Assembly: GCA_016845365.1 (NCBI GenBank)
Contig: JAERST010000013.1
Location: forward strand, 1 to 64,000
DNA length: 64,000 nucleotides
Source of the DNA: Methanobacteriota archaeon
GTDB lineage: Archaea; Thermoplasmatota; Poseidoniia; Poseidoniales; Thalassarchaeaceae
Reading direction: 5' to 3'
The first letter of the stretch is position 1. Each line of letters starts with the position of its first letter. This document shows, piece by piece, positions 1-8,772 of the stretch. Position numbers and translations under genes: made by a program. The notes under the pieces were generated by a model that saw only the letters and a program-made list of their open reading frames with translations, was not told where the DNA came from and did not search any database.

Positions 1-147
1 GTCCTGAGACCATTGCATGAATGGTTGGATTATCATGCTGATGACCTGATCTAATAGCGAAGGAGGCATATTCCCGTTTCCTGGAACCAGTGTGGTGTTC
101 AAAGGGCTCCCCTCTGTATCACCCATGGTCGGATGGGTACCCTTTGT

Positions 148-1305
148 TCAGGGGTGGAATAGGAACGCAGCCCCAAGAATCACGTAAGCTCCCAGAAGCA
201 TCGCCCCTTCCAACCAATTCGACTTCCCATCAGCAGCGATCAGATTGGCAATCATCACCGCACAAAACACCGCCACGGTCTCGAGCATCCCGAACTCAAA
301 AGTCAGCGGCACACCAAGTAACCAAGCGATCACGACCATCAACGGCGCAACGAAAACAGCAATCTGCGTCGAGGAGCCGACCGCAATCGCGAATGACAAA
401 TCCATCTTGTCTTTGCCAGCGACTGCAACGGCGGTGAAATGCTCAGCTGCATTACCAAAAAGCGGCAATAAAATCACGCCGATGAATAGATGCGGCAGAC
501 CGACATCATCGGCGGCAGATTCGACTGAATGCACCAAAATCTCTGCCATCCAAGACACCAGAACGGTAGCGAGAACCAGGAGAATTATGGCGTCGCGTTG
601 GCTCATTTCGGGGGCCTCGTGGTGTTGGCCTTCGGTGGCGAAGAGGTGCGCGTGCGAGCGAAATTGGAAGTAGAGGAAAAGCCCGTACAACCCCAACAAA
701 ATCAGCGCTGCAATGTGGCTCAAATTCTCTACGCCGGACTCGCCCACATCTCCTCCAACAGATGAGTGAAAAGCGGTTGGTACGACGAGCACGACCATCG
801 CCAGAAGCAAGAGACTGCTATTGGTGCTGACCTGGGCTGAGGAGAATTCCTGCTCGTCGAAATGGATACCACCCCAAACGAAAGCGAGCCCCATGACTAG
901 CAAGAGATTTCCAAGAATGCTTCCAATCAGGCTCGCTTGGACAAGGTGAATCATTGTGTTCGCGGTCTCACTGCCCACTCCTGCCTTGTAGGCTGCATAG
1001 ATTGCTAGTCCTGCGATTATCATCTCGGCGGCGTTTCCAAATGTTGCGTTGAGTAGTCCGCCGAGCGATTCGGATGTTCTCAGTGCGATTTCTTCTGTTG
1101 CCCGTCCCATCAGGAATGCCAGTGGCATGATGGCGACCATCGATGCGAAGAATGCGGCTGTCGAGTCGTGCGCGATATATGCGTAATAGCAGGTTATCGG
1201 CAGCGCGAGTAGCAGGATATTCAGTTTATTTTCTCGCGGGTCCATCGCACCAAGTACGCTCACAGACTCACTCATGTGCACGTGCGTGAGCAGGGGATGG
1301 GTCAA
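148..1305 (-). CDS. Ca2+/H+ antiporter (CAX/ChaA-like)
   Basis: 385 aa multi-TM protein with GNAAEMI and GNAAEHFTAV repeats typical of cation/Ca2+ exchangers. Confidence 0.88.
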   Translation of the reverse strand: MTHPLLTHVHMSESVSVLGAMDPRENKLNILLLALPITCYYAYIAHDSTAAFFASMVAIMPLAFLMGRATEEIALRTSESLGGLLNATFGNAAEMIIAGLAIYAAYKAGVGSETANTMIHLVQASLIGSILGNLLLVMGLAFVWGGIHFDEQEFSSAQVSTNSSLLLLAMVVLVVPTAFHSSVGGDVGESGVENLSHIAALILLGLYGLFLYFQFRSHAHLFATEGQHHEAPEMSQRDAIILLVLATVLVSWMAEILVHSVESAADDVGLPHLFIGVILLPLFGNAAEHFTAVAVAGKDKMDLSFAIAVGSSTQIAVFVAPLMVVIAWLLGVPLTFEFGMLETVAVFCAVMIANLIAADGKSNWLEGAMLLGAYVILGAAFLFHP

Positions 1306-1375
1306 TGTTGCGCCGGCATTACCGACTCAAATCAGATTCAGAATCTTTTCAAGTGGATACGGCCAAGGTCGTAAT

Positions 1376-2278
1376 ATGAAGGTCGCAGTCATCCAGATGG
1401 CACCTGTATTTCTAGACAAATCTGCATCGTGGCAGAAACTCAAGGGAATGATTCTGGAGGCGGTTGCCGAAGGTGCTAGTGTGATTACTTGGGGTGAAAC
1501 TCTCATCCCCGGTTATCCTGTTTGGATGGGGAGTACCGACTCGGCTCGCTGGAATCATCCAGATCAGAAGCGAGCGTACTCGACCTATGTGCGAGAATCT
1601 GTCAGTCTCAATGACCCAATCGTTTCCGAAATGTGCGAGATTGCTGGCGAAAACGAAGTCATGTTGATGGGTGGCATTCTCGAGAATGGAGGTAGTAGCG
1701 TTTACTGCACTCTATTGACGATTGGTTTCGATGGTGTAATCCTCGGTCGGCATCGAAAAATCAAACCGACCTATGATGAACGCTTGATTTGGGCGGACGG
1801 TGATATCGAGGGACTGAGGACTTACGAGACTCCTGAAGGTAGAATTGGTGGCCTAAATTGCTGGGAGAATTGGATTCCACTTGCTAGAGCCGCCCTGCAT
1901 CAAGAGGGCGAGATGATTCACGTCGCAGTTTGGCCGGGCTCTCATTCACTCACCAAAGACATCACCCGATTCATGGCAATCGAAGGGCGGTCATACGTCC
2001 TCTCGGCCTGTGGAGTCTACAAGGGAGAGGACTTCGGTCATCTCTCTGAGGAGGATTTTCCGATGAAATCGAGCATGATGGAAGCTGGAGGGTTCCATTC
2101 AGGAGGTTCTCTCATCGCAGGCCCGACTGGGGAAATCCTCGCTGGTCCTTTGCCAGATTTCGAGGAGGGGATTCTGTACGCCGATGTCGAAAAGAGAACG
2201 GTTGTTGAAGAACGTCAGAACTTCGATTATAGCGGGCACTACAGCCGGCCTGAACTCCTGAATCTCAGCAGAGATTGA
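1376..2278 (+). CDS. Carbon-nitrogen hydrolase (nitrilase family)
   Basis: MKVAVIQMAPVFLD start; E..K..C triad motifs including GRHRKIKPTYDER and GGLNCWENW; internal ATG at 1376 chosen. Confidence 0.9.
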   Translation: MKVAVIQMAPVFLDKSASWQKLKGMILEAVAEGASVITWGETLIPGYPVWMGSTDSARWNHPDQKRAYSTYVRESVSLNDPIVSEMCEIAGENEVMLMGGILENGGSSVYCTLLTIGFDGVILGRHRKIKPTYDERLIWADGDIEGLRTYETPEGRIGGLNCWENWIPLARAALHQEGEMIHVAVWPGSHSLTKDITRFMAIEGRSYVLSACGVYKGEDFGHLSEEDFPMKSSMMEAGGFHSGGSLIAGPTGEILAGPLPDFEEGILYADVEKRTVVEERQNFDYSGHYSRPELLNLSRD

Positions 2279-2290
2279 GTCGGTGCGTTC

Positions 2291-2860
2291 ATGGCTTCGC
2301 GGCGGGCCCGAGGCTTCGTGACAGATGCCTTCCGACTTGCCCTCGCCGGCTCTCCCGGCACTGGCAAGACCACCGTCGCCGCACTATTGGCTGCGAGCGG
2401 ATTCGGCATCGTGACAATCGAAGAATTGGCCGATGCCGCTGGTGCTTTGGGCGAGGTCGACCCTGCAGACGATGCTCGTCCAGTCGACCTCGATGCACTC
2501 TGTGACTATCTCGATGAATCTTGGGAGTCGGCTCCTACCTCGCCGGAAATAATCGATGGACACCTCTCGCACCACCTACCCGCTGACGCTGTGGTGGTGC
2601 TCCGCTGCAACCCAGCAATCCTGCGCGAGCGTTTGCGCGAGCGTGGTTATTCATCAGCAAAAATCGAAGGGAATGTCGAGTGGGAATTGCTTGGCGGCGC
2701 TTGGAACGAGCGTGAAGGAATTTCTCCTTGGGCGGAGTTCGATACCTCGGCGAATTCTGCGGACTCCGTTGTCAAAGCGATTCTCACATGGATTTCAGAT
2801 GGCTTCAAACCGGCTAGCCCTGAGGCGGTCATCGACTGGATAGCGCGGATGGATGAGTGA
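2291..2860 (+). CDS. Archaeal adenylate kinase-like NMP kinase (Fap7/hCINAP type)
   Basis: Walker A GSPGTGKTT at N terminus; DGHLSHHLPAD and VLRCNPAILRERLRERGY motifs. Confidence 0.85.
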   Translation: MASRRARGFVTDAFRLALAGSPGTGKTTVAALLAASGFGIVTIEELADAAGALGEVDPADDARPVDLDALCDYLDESWESAPTSPEIIDGHLSHHLPADAVVVLRCNPAILRERLRERGYSSAKIEGNVEWELLGGAWNEREGISPWAEFDTSANSADSVVKAILTWISDGFKPASPEAVIDWIARMDE

Positions 2861-3540
2861 TGTTCGAGAAGATGCGTGACACCTGGACTCGGGCGGTCCA
2901 CCCCCTCGTCCTTCGAATGGGAGACCTCGACCCAAGTGTTCTGACCTGGACTTCACTGGTTATTTCGGTCGTCGCCTTCTACTTGCTGGCTATTGCTGGG
3001 ATGGACAGCAGCGGCGCGATGATGATTTTGGCTGCTGTCGGCTTGGTTTTGTTGGCTGGAATTTTCGACGCGCTCGATGGGGCGCTTGCGCGGCATCAAG
3101 GTACGGCTGGTCCTTACGGGGATTTTCTTGACCATACCATCGATCGCGTCGTCGATGTTGGATTGATTCTCGCCATCGGCTACAACGCCGCATACGTCGT
3201 CGACCCGCTGGCGGGTTGGGCTGCGGCGCTTCTCACCTTGCTTGGCTCGTACATGGGCACTCAGGCTCAGTCGGTTGGCTTGGGCCGGTTGTATGGCGGA
3301 TTTTCGCGGGCTGACCGATTGGTTGTCACTTTGGCTGGGCTGCTTTGGGCGGCTTGGCAGGCTGGCACTGGTGGGGCTGGAATCGATATTTCTGGGGTTC
3401 ATGAATATGCGAATTGTGTGCTTCTTGGCAATGATGTGTTGAATGGGATGACCCTTGCTTTGGCGGTGTCCTTCTGGGGTGGCGTCTACACTTTCCTTGT
3501 GCGTTTTGTTGAGACGCGCAGGGGGCTTTTGGCGCAGTGA
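2857..3540 (+). CDS. CDP-alcohol phosphatidyltransferase family protein
   Basis: Motif D..DGALARHQGTAGPYGDFLDHTIDR matches DG..AR..G..G..LD..D; multi-TM. Confidence 0.9.
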   Translation: MMFEKMRDTWTRAVHPLVLRMGDLDPSVLTWTSLVISVVAFYLLAIAGMDSSGAMMILAAVGLVLLAGIFDALDGALARHQGTAGPYGDFLDHTIDRVVDVGLILAIGYNAAYVVDPLAGWAAALLTLLGSYMGTQAQSVGLGRLYGGFSRADRLVVTLAGLLWAAWQAGTGGAGIDISGVHEYANCVLLGNDVLNGMTLALAVSFWGGVYTFLVRFVETRRGLLAQ

Positions 3541-3618
3541 GAGAGTGTTCGACAATGGGCCCTTCGGGCCCAATCGCTACGGCAAGCATTATCCTTGCTT
3601 TGAGCGCCAGCGGTTCGT

Positions 3619-4737
3619 ATGAAGCACCTTATCGACCGTGTATTGGAGCTTCAGGATGGGGAAGAATCGCCGGGCGCGCCGGTCCAGACGGAGTCCGATC
3701 CTGAACTGAAGAACTTGCTCAAATCCCTGCAACCCCGCATCCGTGTCTTCGGCTGTGGTGGCTGTGGTTCAAACACGGTGGCTCGCTTGGAACTCGAAGG
3801 GTTGTTCGATGGTGAGTATGTTCGTGGGATGGCGATTAATACCGACGCCCAGCATCTGCTTCGAGTGGGCGTCGACAACAAGGTTCTGATCGGTCGCAGC
3901 GCTCGTGGTCGCGGTGCTGGCGGCGACCCTGAGAAGGGGGAGCAAGCCGCTTTCGAATCGGAGAAGGCTCTCAAGAAGGAGGTCGCGGATTGCGACTTGG
4001 CTTTCATCACCGCCGGACTTGGTGGTGGTACCGGAACCGGTTCGGCGCATGTGATTGCCCGATTGGCTCGCGCCGAGGGTGCGCTGACGATTGCTGTTGT
4101 GACCTATCCATTCCTTTCGGAGGGCGCTCTGCGCCGGCAGAATGCCGAGTGGGGGCTCGAGCGATTACGTGAGGTGTGCGACACGGTCGTTGTTTTGCCC
4201 AACGAGCGGCTTCTGGAGGTTGACGGGGTTCGAGATTTGCCGCTCGATGCCGCCTTCCGCGTGGCTGATGAATTGCTGATGCGGTCGATTGCAGGTGTCT
4301 CGGAGATGATTGCCAAGGAAGGCGTTGTCAATCTCGACTTCCAAGACTTGCGTTCGGTGATGGAGAATGGCGGTGGCGTTGCGATGATTGGACTCGGCGA
4401 GGCGAGTGGAGAGAATTGCGCCGAGAAGGCCACCGACGAGGCGCTGGAATCGCCTCTGCTCGACATCGACATCTCAGACGCGCGCGGTGCGCTCGTCAAC
4501 GTGGTTGGTGGACCGACGCTTTCGCTTGGCGATGCCGAGCGTTGCGCCCAATTGATTCGCGATAGAATCAATCCGTACGCGCGAATCATTTGGGGCGCGA
4601 CAACCGATCCATCGATGGGAGACGAAATACGCGTACTGCTCGTCTTAACCGGTGTCAAGTCCGAGCAGATTCACGGTGCGGCGCTGCATACTCAAATGCG
4701 CAACCTGCGCACTCGCACCGTCGAATTCGTCAATTGA
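3619..4737 (+). CDS. ftsZ: Cell division protein FtsZ
   Basis: GCGGCGSNTVARL, GLGGGTGTGSA and NTDAQ motifs; located upstream of secE/spt5 as in many archaea. Confidence 0.95.
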   Translation: MKHLIDRVLELQDGEESPGAPVQTESDPELKNLLKSLQPRIRVFGCGGCGSNTVARLELEGLFDGEYVRGMAINTDAQHLLRVGVDNKVLIGRSARGRGAGGDPEKGEQAAFESEKALKKEVADCDLAFITAGLGGGTGTGSAHVIARLARAEGALTIAVVTYPFLSEGALRRQNAEWGLERLREVCDTVVVLPNERLLEVDGVRDLPLDAAFRVADELLMRSIAGVSEMIAKEGVVNLDFQDLRSVMENGGGVAMIGLGEASGENCAEKATDEALESPLLDIDISDARGALVNVVGGPTLSLGDAERCAQLIRDRINPYARIIWGATTDPSMGDEIRVLLVLTGVKSEQIHGAALHTQMRNLRTRTVEFVN

Positions 4738-4819
4738 TTCGCAACAAGATTCGCCGAGAGCGAATTCGGCCATCGAGTTCTAGCTCTCGTCAACGAACCC
4801 TTTGGGGTTCGCCCGGCGT

Positions 4820-4852
4820 GCTTAAAGAGGGGTGGTCGGTCGCCGGGTCGCT
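4820..4852 (+). promoter_or_regulatory. secE promoter/leader: TATA-like GCTTAAAGAGGG plus GGTCGCCGGGTCGCT
   Basis: Near-identical block with identical 18-nt spacing occurs upstream of rpl11. Confidence 0.55.
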
Positions 4853-4866
4853 ATTGAGGGAGAGCC

Positions 4867-5133
4867 ATGGCTATGGAGAACTCAGACGTCGGGTCCATCG
4901 AGCAGACTGCTCAGAAGTTGCAGGATGACATCGAGGAGCGCGTACGCCGAGTTCAGACCGGCTCGATGGCTCGTATCTTGAAGATGGCCCGCAAGCCATC
5001 CAAGCAAGAGTTCCGCCAGACTGTAATCGTCTGTGGAATCGGTATGTTCGTTCTCGGCGCAATCGGCTTCGGCATGCTTTGGCTGATGGACAATGTCCTG
5101 CCGCAATTCTTCGCTTGGCTAACCAGCCCCTGA
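4867..5133 (+). CDS. secE: Preprotein translocase subunit SecE (Sec61-gamma)
   Basis: 88 aa, RILKMARKPSKQEFRQTVIVCGIGMFVLGAIGFGMLWLMD single-TM pattern; position before spt5. Confidence 0.85.
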   Translation: MAMENSDVGSIEQTAQKLQDDIEERVRRVQTGSMARILKMARKPSKQEFRQTVIVCGIGMFVLGAIGFGMLWLMDNVLPQFFAWLTSP

Positions 5134-5143
5134 GGTGTGAGAG

Positions 5144-6043
5144 ATGTCTGACGCATTCGTTGTCTACGTTCGCCACGGCGAAAAAGTTCTGATTATGCAG
5201 CGCGCCGATGAGGTCGCTGATTTCCCCGGCGCTTGGGATGGAATCTACGGCGTCGGCAATCCAGAAGATATCGACGCTGTTACCGCTCGCGTCACCGAGT
5301 GTACCGGGCTCCCTGCCGAGTCGCTCGAACACGTTCGCTCCGGTCCCGCTCGCGGTCTCGAATTCGGAAACCGCCTCAACGACGTGATTCCTCTGCTCTT
5401 CGTCTCAGATACTAACGAGGTCTCACCTCGAACAATCTACAAGAATCACGATTGGGTCGACCCGGCCAATATCGAGCACTACAAGACCGACAAGGCCGAA
5501 GGAACAGGCGCACCTCGCTACGCTATTCCTCAGATTGGTGCAATGTATGGCGACGTCGCCTCTTTCCTCTACATCCTCAAGACCAGCATCGGTCAGGAGC
5601 AGAACGTCGCCAAGGAAATCCGCGCCCGTCTCTCAGGAACCGGGTCGCTCAAGGATATCCAAGACGAAATCTTCGGAGTCCTCGTCCCAGGCCACGTCCG
5701 TGGCTACATCTTCGTCGAGGCCTCCGCGCTTCACCACGTCGAGAAGCTCATCGGAATGGTCGGCATGACCACGACTCGCCTGAAGAATTGCCGCAAGGTG
5801 CTTCCAGGTGTCTCGCCTCTCGAAAACACACTTTCCTACCTCGAGCCGAAGGCGGCCACCGCCGGAATCGAGGAAGGCTGCATCATCGAGATTAGCGGTG
5901 GCGCCTTCAAGGGTCAATCCGCTCGCGTCGTACGCGTTACAGAATCCAAGGAAGAGGTCACGGTCGAGCTCTTCGAAGCGGCTGTACCAGTCGCTCTGAC
6001 CGTGCGCGCTGACCAAGTAAGAGTCACTCAGCGCGTCGAATAA
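5144..6043 (+). CDS. spt5: Transcription elongation factor Spt5 with N-terminal Nudix-like domain
   Basis: C-terminal half is NGN (SFLYILKTSIGQEQNVAKEI) plus KOW (IEISGGAFKGQSARVVRV); first ~140 aa resemble a Nudix fold (VLIMQRADEVADFPGAWDGIYGVG...). Confidence 0.88.
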   Translation: MSDAFVVYVRHGEKVLIMQRADEVADFPGAWDGIYGVGNPEDIDAVTARVTECTGLPAESLEHVRSGPARGLEFGNRLNDVIPLLFVSDTNEVSPRTIYKNHDWVDPANIEHYKTDKAEGTGAPRYAIPQIGAMYGDVASFLYILKTSIGQEQNVAKEIRARLSGTGSLKDIQDEIFGVLVPGHVRGYIFVEASALHHVEKLIGMVGMTTTRLKNCRKVLPGVSPLENTLSYLEPKAATAGIEEGCIIEISGGAFKGQSARVVRVTESKEEVTVELFEAAVPVALTVRADQVRVTQRVE

Positions 6044-6088
6044 GACAATTTAGAGCACAATCAGGAGAATCCGGAGGTCCGTCAGCAC

Positions 6089-6121
6089 GCTCAAATAGGG
6101 AGAGTAGGTCGGCGGGTCGCT
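6089..6121 (+). promoter_or_regulatory. rpl11 promoter/leader: TATA-like GCTCAAATAGGG plus GGTCGGCGGGTCGCT
   Basis: Matches the secE upstream block (14/15 in the second element, same spacing). Confidence 0.55.
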
Positions 6122-6140
6122 TCAGAAGGGGGTATCAAGG

Positions 6141-6419
6141 ATGGCAGCACGTAATGAGACGCCTCATGTGATCATTCAGACCCTCGGTCAGAAGAAGTGC
6201 AACGGCGACTGGGATGCGTCCACTGAGAACCTCTCGATGGACCAAGTCAAGCAGATCGCTGAGAAGCAGAAGGACCGCTTGACCGGTGCTAATCTGTATG
6301 CGCGCTCGCGTGAGGTCATGGGTACCTGCGTGGCAATGCGCGTCAAGGTCGAAGGCATGGAGCCTAAGGCCGCTCTAGCAGCAATGACAGAAGGGAGATT
6401 CAACGAGCATTTTGAGTGA
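6141..6419 (+). CDS. rpl11: Ribosomal protein L11, C-terminal domain only
   Basis: 92 aa; ENLSMDQVKQIAEKQKDRLTGANLYARSREVMGTCVAMRVKVEGMEPK matches the archaeal L11 CTD; sits between spt5 and rpl1; no N-terminal domain. Confidence 0.8.
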   Translation: MAARNETPHVIIQTLGQKKCNGDWDASTENLSMDQVKQIAEKQKDRLTGANLYARSREVMGTCVAMRVKVEGMEPKAALAAMTEGRFNEHFE

Positions 6420-6472
6420 ATTATCACGAATTGCGGGAGAGGGAAACCTCGCAGACCGCAGAGGTGAGAAAG

Positions 6473-7117
6473 ATGAGAGACAACATCCAAACAGCAATTG
6501 AAGAAGCACTGAACAGCGCTCCAGAGCGCAAGTTCACCGAAACCGTCGAGTTCTCGTTCAACTTGAAGGATATCGACCTGAAGAATCCATCAAACCGTAT
6601 CCAGGAGGAGATTCGTCTCCCTTCAGGTCGCGGCAAGCCGGTGAAGATCGCTATGTTCGCCGGCGGCGAGATGGCAACCAAGGCGCGCGCCGCCGGAATC
6701 GACATCATCGACCCTTCAACAATCGAGGACCTCGGTGGAAACCGCCAGCAGGCTCGAAAGTTGGCCAATAGCATCGATTTCTTCCTCTCCGAAATCCCAC
6801 ACATGGGAACTGTCGGTCGCTTCCTCGGTGTTGTTCTCGGTCCTCGAGGCAAGATGCCTCGCCCAGTTCCTCCAACCCTCGACCCTGCGATGATCGCTGC
6901 AGGTCTGAAGGATACCGCAATCGTTCGCAGCCGCGACAAGATGACCTTCCACAGCCCAATGGGCTCGCGCGAACAGAGTGTCGACGAGTTGACCGCCAAT
7001 GCAATGGCAATCTGGACTCGTGTTATCGGCAAGCTCGAGCGCGGAACCGGAAATATCCGCTCGTGCTACGTCAAGACCTCGATGGGTCCTTCGATTAAGA
7101 TCGAGGTGATTGAATGA
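6473..7117 (+). CDS. rpl1: Ribosomal protein L1
   Basis: GPRGKMPRPVPP signature; start at ATG 6473. Confidence 0.95.
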   Translation: MRDNIQTAIEEALNSAPERKFTETVEFSFNLKDIDLKNPSNRIQEEIRLPSGRGKPVKIAMFAGGEMATKARAAGIDIIDPSTIEDLGGNRQQARKLANSIDFFLSEIPHMGTVGRFLGVVLGPRGKMPRPVPPTLDPAMIAAGLKDTAIVRSRDKMTFHSPMGSREQSVDELTANAMAIWTRVIGKLERGTGNIRSCYVKTSMGPSIKIEVIE

Positions 7118-8139
7118 TCGAGGCAAAGGTCGCTGGCTGGAAGCGTGACCGCGTCGGCGAACTCGCCGCTGTACTCTCCTCTGATGGAGTTCTCGGAATC
7201 GTCGATATCAGCGGCGTTCCAGCCAAGAATATGCTCAGCATGCGCGATGATTTGCGCAACAGCATGAGCATCACCATGGCCAAGAAGACACTGATGCGCC
7301 TCGCTTGGGAGCAGTCTGGTCGCCCAATGGGTGAATTGGAGACTCTTCTCGATGGTGCAATTCAGCCTGCTATTGTCCACAGTTCTTCGATGAACGCATT
7401 CCAACTCTTCTCGGAACTCGAGAAGACCAAGCAGGGCCGCGCAGCCAAGGAAGGCGAAGCGGCCCCAATGGACATCGTCGTCGAGAAGGGACCGACCGAG
7501 TTCGGACCTGGTCCAATCGTCGGTGAGTTCAACGCGGTCGGAATCCCAGCAAAGATCGACAAGGGTAAGGTCGCCATTCAGAAGACCACAACCGTTGTTG
7601 AGAAGGGAGAGGCAATCTCTGCCGACCTCGGAATCATGCTCGCAAAGCTCGGAATCAACCCGATTGAAATCGGAATCATTCTGACTGGAGCAATCGAGGA
7701 CGGATTCCTCTTCGAGGCCGATGCACTCGACCTCGACACGGATGGATTCCGCTCGGACATCATTACAGCGACCTCAGGCGCGTTCAACCTCGCCTGCAAT
7801 ATCCGCTGGTTCTCTTCACAGACAATGCCAACCCTACTGGCCAAGGCCAGCGGCGAGGCAACATCTGTCGCTGTGGAAGCGGGCATCACCAACGATGTCA
7901 CGATTCCACTATTCATCTCGCGTGCGAACGCACGCGCGCTGGCCCTAGCAGGCCAGCTAGATTCCTCTGCGCTTGACGACGAGTTGGCGGCGGCACTCGG
8001 TGCTGCTGCTAGCGCCGCCGCCAGCGCACCCGTCGCAACCTCTGATGCGGCAGACTCAGTCGAGGAAACTCCGGCTGAGGAGGAAGAAGAGGAAGAGGAG
8101 GAAGCTGCGTTCGGTGGACTTGGCGACCTCTTCGGCTGA
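7114..8139 (+). CDS. rpl10: Ribosomal protein L10 (P0)
   Basis: Archaeal L10 with acidic C-terminal [19 protein letters not shown] stalk tail; gene order. Confidence 0.95.
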   Translation: MIEAKVAGWKRDRVGELAAVLSSDGVLGIVDISGVPAKNMLSMRDDLRNSMSITMAKKTLMRLAWEQSGRPMGELETLLDGAIQPAIVHSSSMNAFQLFSELEKTKQGRAAKEGEAAPMDIVVEKGPTEFGPGPIVGEFNAVGIPAKIDKGKVAIQKTTTVVEKGEAISADLGIMLAKLGINPIEIGIILTGAIEDGFLFEADALDLDTDGFRSDIITATSGAFNLACNIRWFSSQTMPTLLAKASGEATSVAVEAGITNDVTIPLFISRANARALALAGQLDSSALDDELAAALGAAASAAASAPVATSDAADSVEETPAEEEEEEEEEAAFGGLGDLFG

Positions 8140-8155
8140 AAAAAAAGGTGAGAAA

Positions 8156-8467
8156 ATGGAATACGTATATGCTGCAATGCTTCTGCACTCCGCAGAGAAG
8201 GATATTGATGAAGACGGTGTGAGCTCAGTTCTGAGCGCCGCTGGTGTGGATGTTGACGGTGCCCGTGTAAAGGCGCTCGTTACTTCACTCGGCGATGTTG
8301 ACATCGGTGAGGCAATGGCTACCGCTGTCGCTGCACCTGTCGCTGCTGCCCCAGCTGCTGCTGGTGGCTCGAGCGACGCTCCTGCTGCTGAGGAAGCTCC
8401 AGCTGAAGAAGAGGAAGAGGAAGACGACGCCGGTGGCTTCGAAGGACTCGGATCTCTCTTCGGCTGA
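8156..8467 (+). CDS. rpl12: Ribosomal protein L12 (P1/P2 type)
   Basis: [30 protein letters not shown]...[11 protein letters not shown]. Confidence 0.95.
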   Translation: MEYVYAAMLLHSAEKDIDEDGVSSVLSAAGVDVDGARVKALVTSLGDVDIGEAMATAVAAPVAAAPAAAGGSSDAPAAEEAPAEEEEEEDDAGGFEGLGSLFG

Positions 8468-8500
8468 AGCCCAGAGCAAGCGAGAATCACACTCCTGCAA

Positions 8501-8517
8501 CCACCGCTGAGCGGTGG
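8501..8517 (+). terminator. Hairpin downstream of rpl12
   Basis: CCACCGC-TGA-GCGGTGG perfect inverted repeat 33 nt after the rpl12 stop. Confidence 0.45.
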
Positions 8518-8524
8518 CTATCAG

Positions 8525-8720
8525 GTCGTGCGGACGCTGGCCGCTCCAATGGGCGGATGCCGGGGGACGGCTCACCCTTTCCTCGTCCAGGCTGCACGAC
8601 GGACGCGTCGGACCCCCGTTGGCTGAATTTGCCAGCGGCGCTCGATGCGACTACACGAAGTCGCTACGCGCGACCGATGTGACCGGGCAACATGGTCGAG
8701 CGGTTGAGCTGACCATGCAG
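8525..8720. other. Structured intergenic segment, candidate ncRNA or complex 3' region
   Basis: Nested inverted repeats: 8525-8536 (GTCGTGCGGACG) pairs with 8584-8588 plus 8594-8600; further hairpins CCGC/GCGG, GCCG/CGGC, GCGACT/AGTCGC and GACC/GGTC; no plausible CDS of its own. Confidence 0.35.
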
Positions 8721-8721
8721 G

Positions 8722-8772
8722 TTCAGGACTTGGCCTCGTTCACGACTTGGCCTGGTTCACGACTTGGCGTGA
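8722..8772. repeat. 17-bp direct tandem repeat, 3 copies
   Basis: TTCAGGACTTGGCCTCG / TTCACGACTTGGCCTGG / TTCACGACTTGGCGTGA; third copy overlaps the 3' end of the YchF-like gene. Confidence 0.8.

Noticed and set aside
2953-3573. Long antisense ORFs (e.g. 2953-3573 -, 3651-4010 -, 6424-7032 -, 7578-8177 -, 42674-43186 +)
   Set aside because: Shadow ORFs opposite strongly recognised genes, with Ser/Arg/Pro-rich non-protein-like translations.
8501-8760. RNase P RNA or SRP RNA in the rpl12-ychF gap
   Set aside because: A GGACGAGGAAAGG string on the minus strand superficially resembles RNase P CR I, but the rest of CR I and the CR V-type ACAGAA segment were not found; SRP helix 8 motif is also absent.
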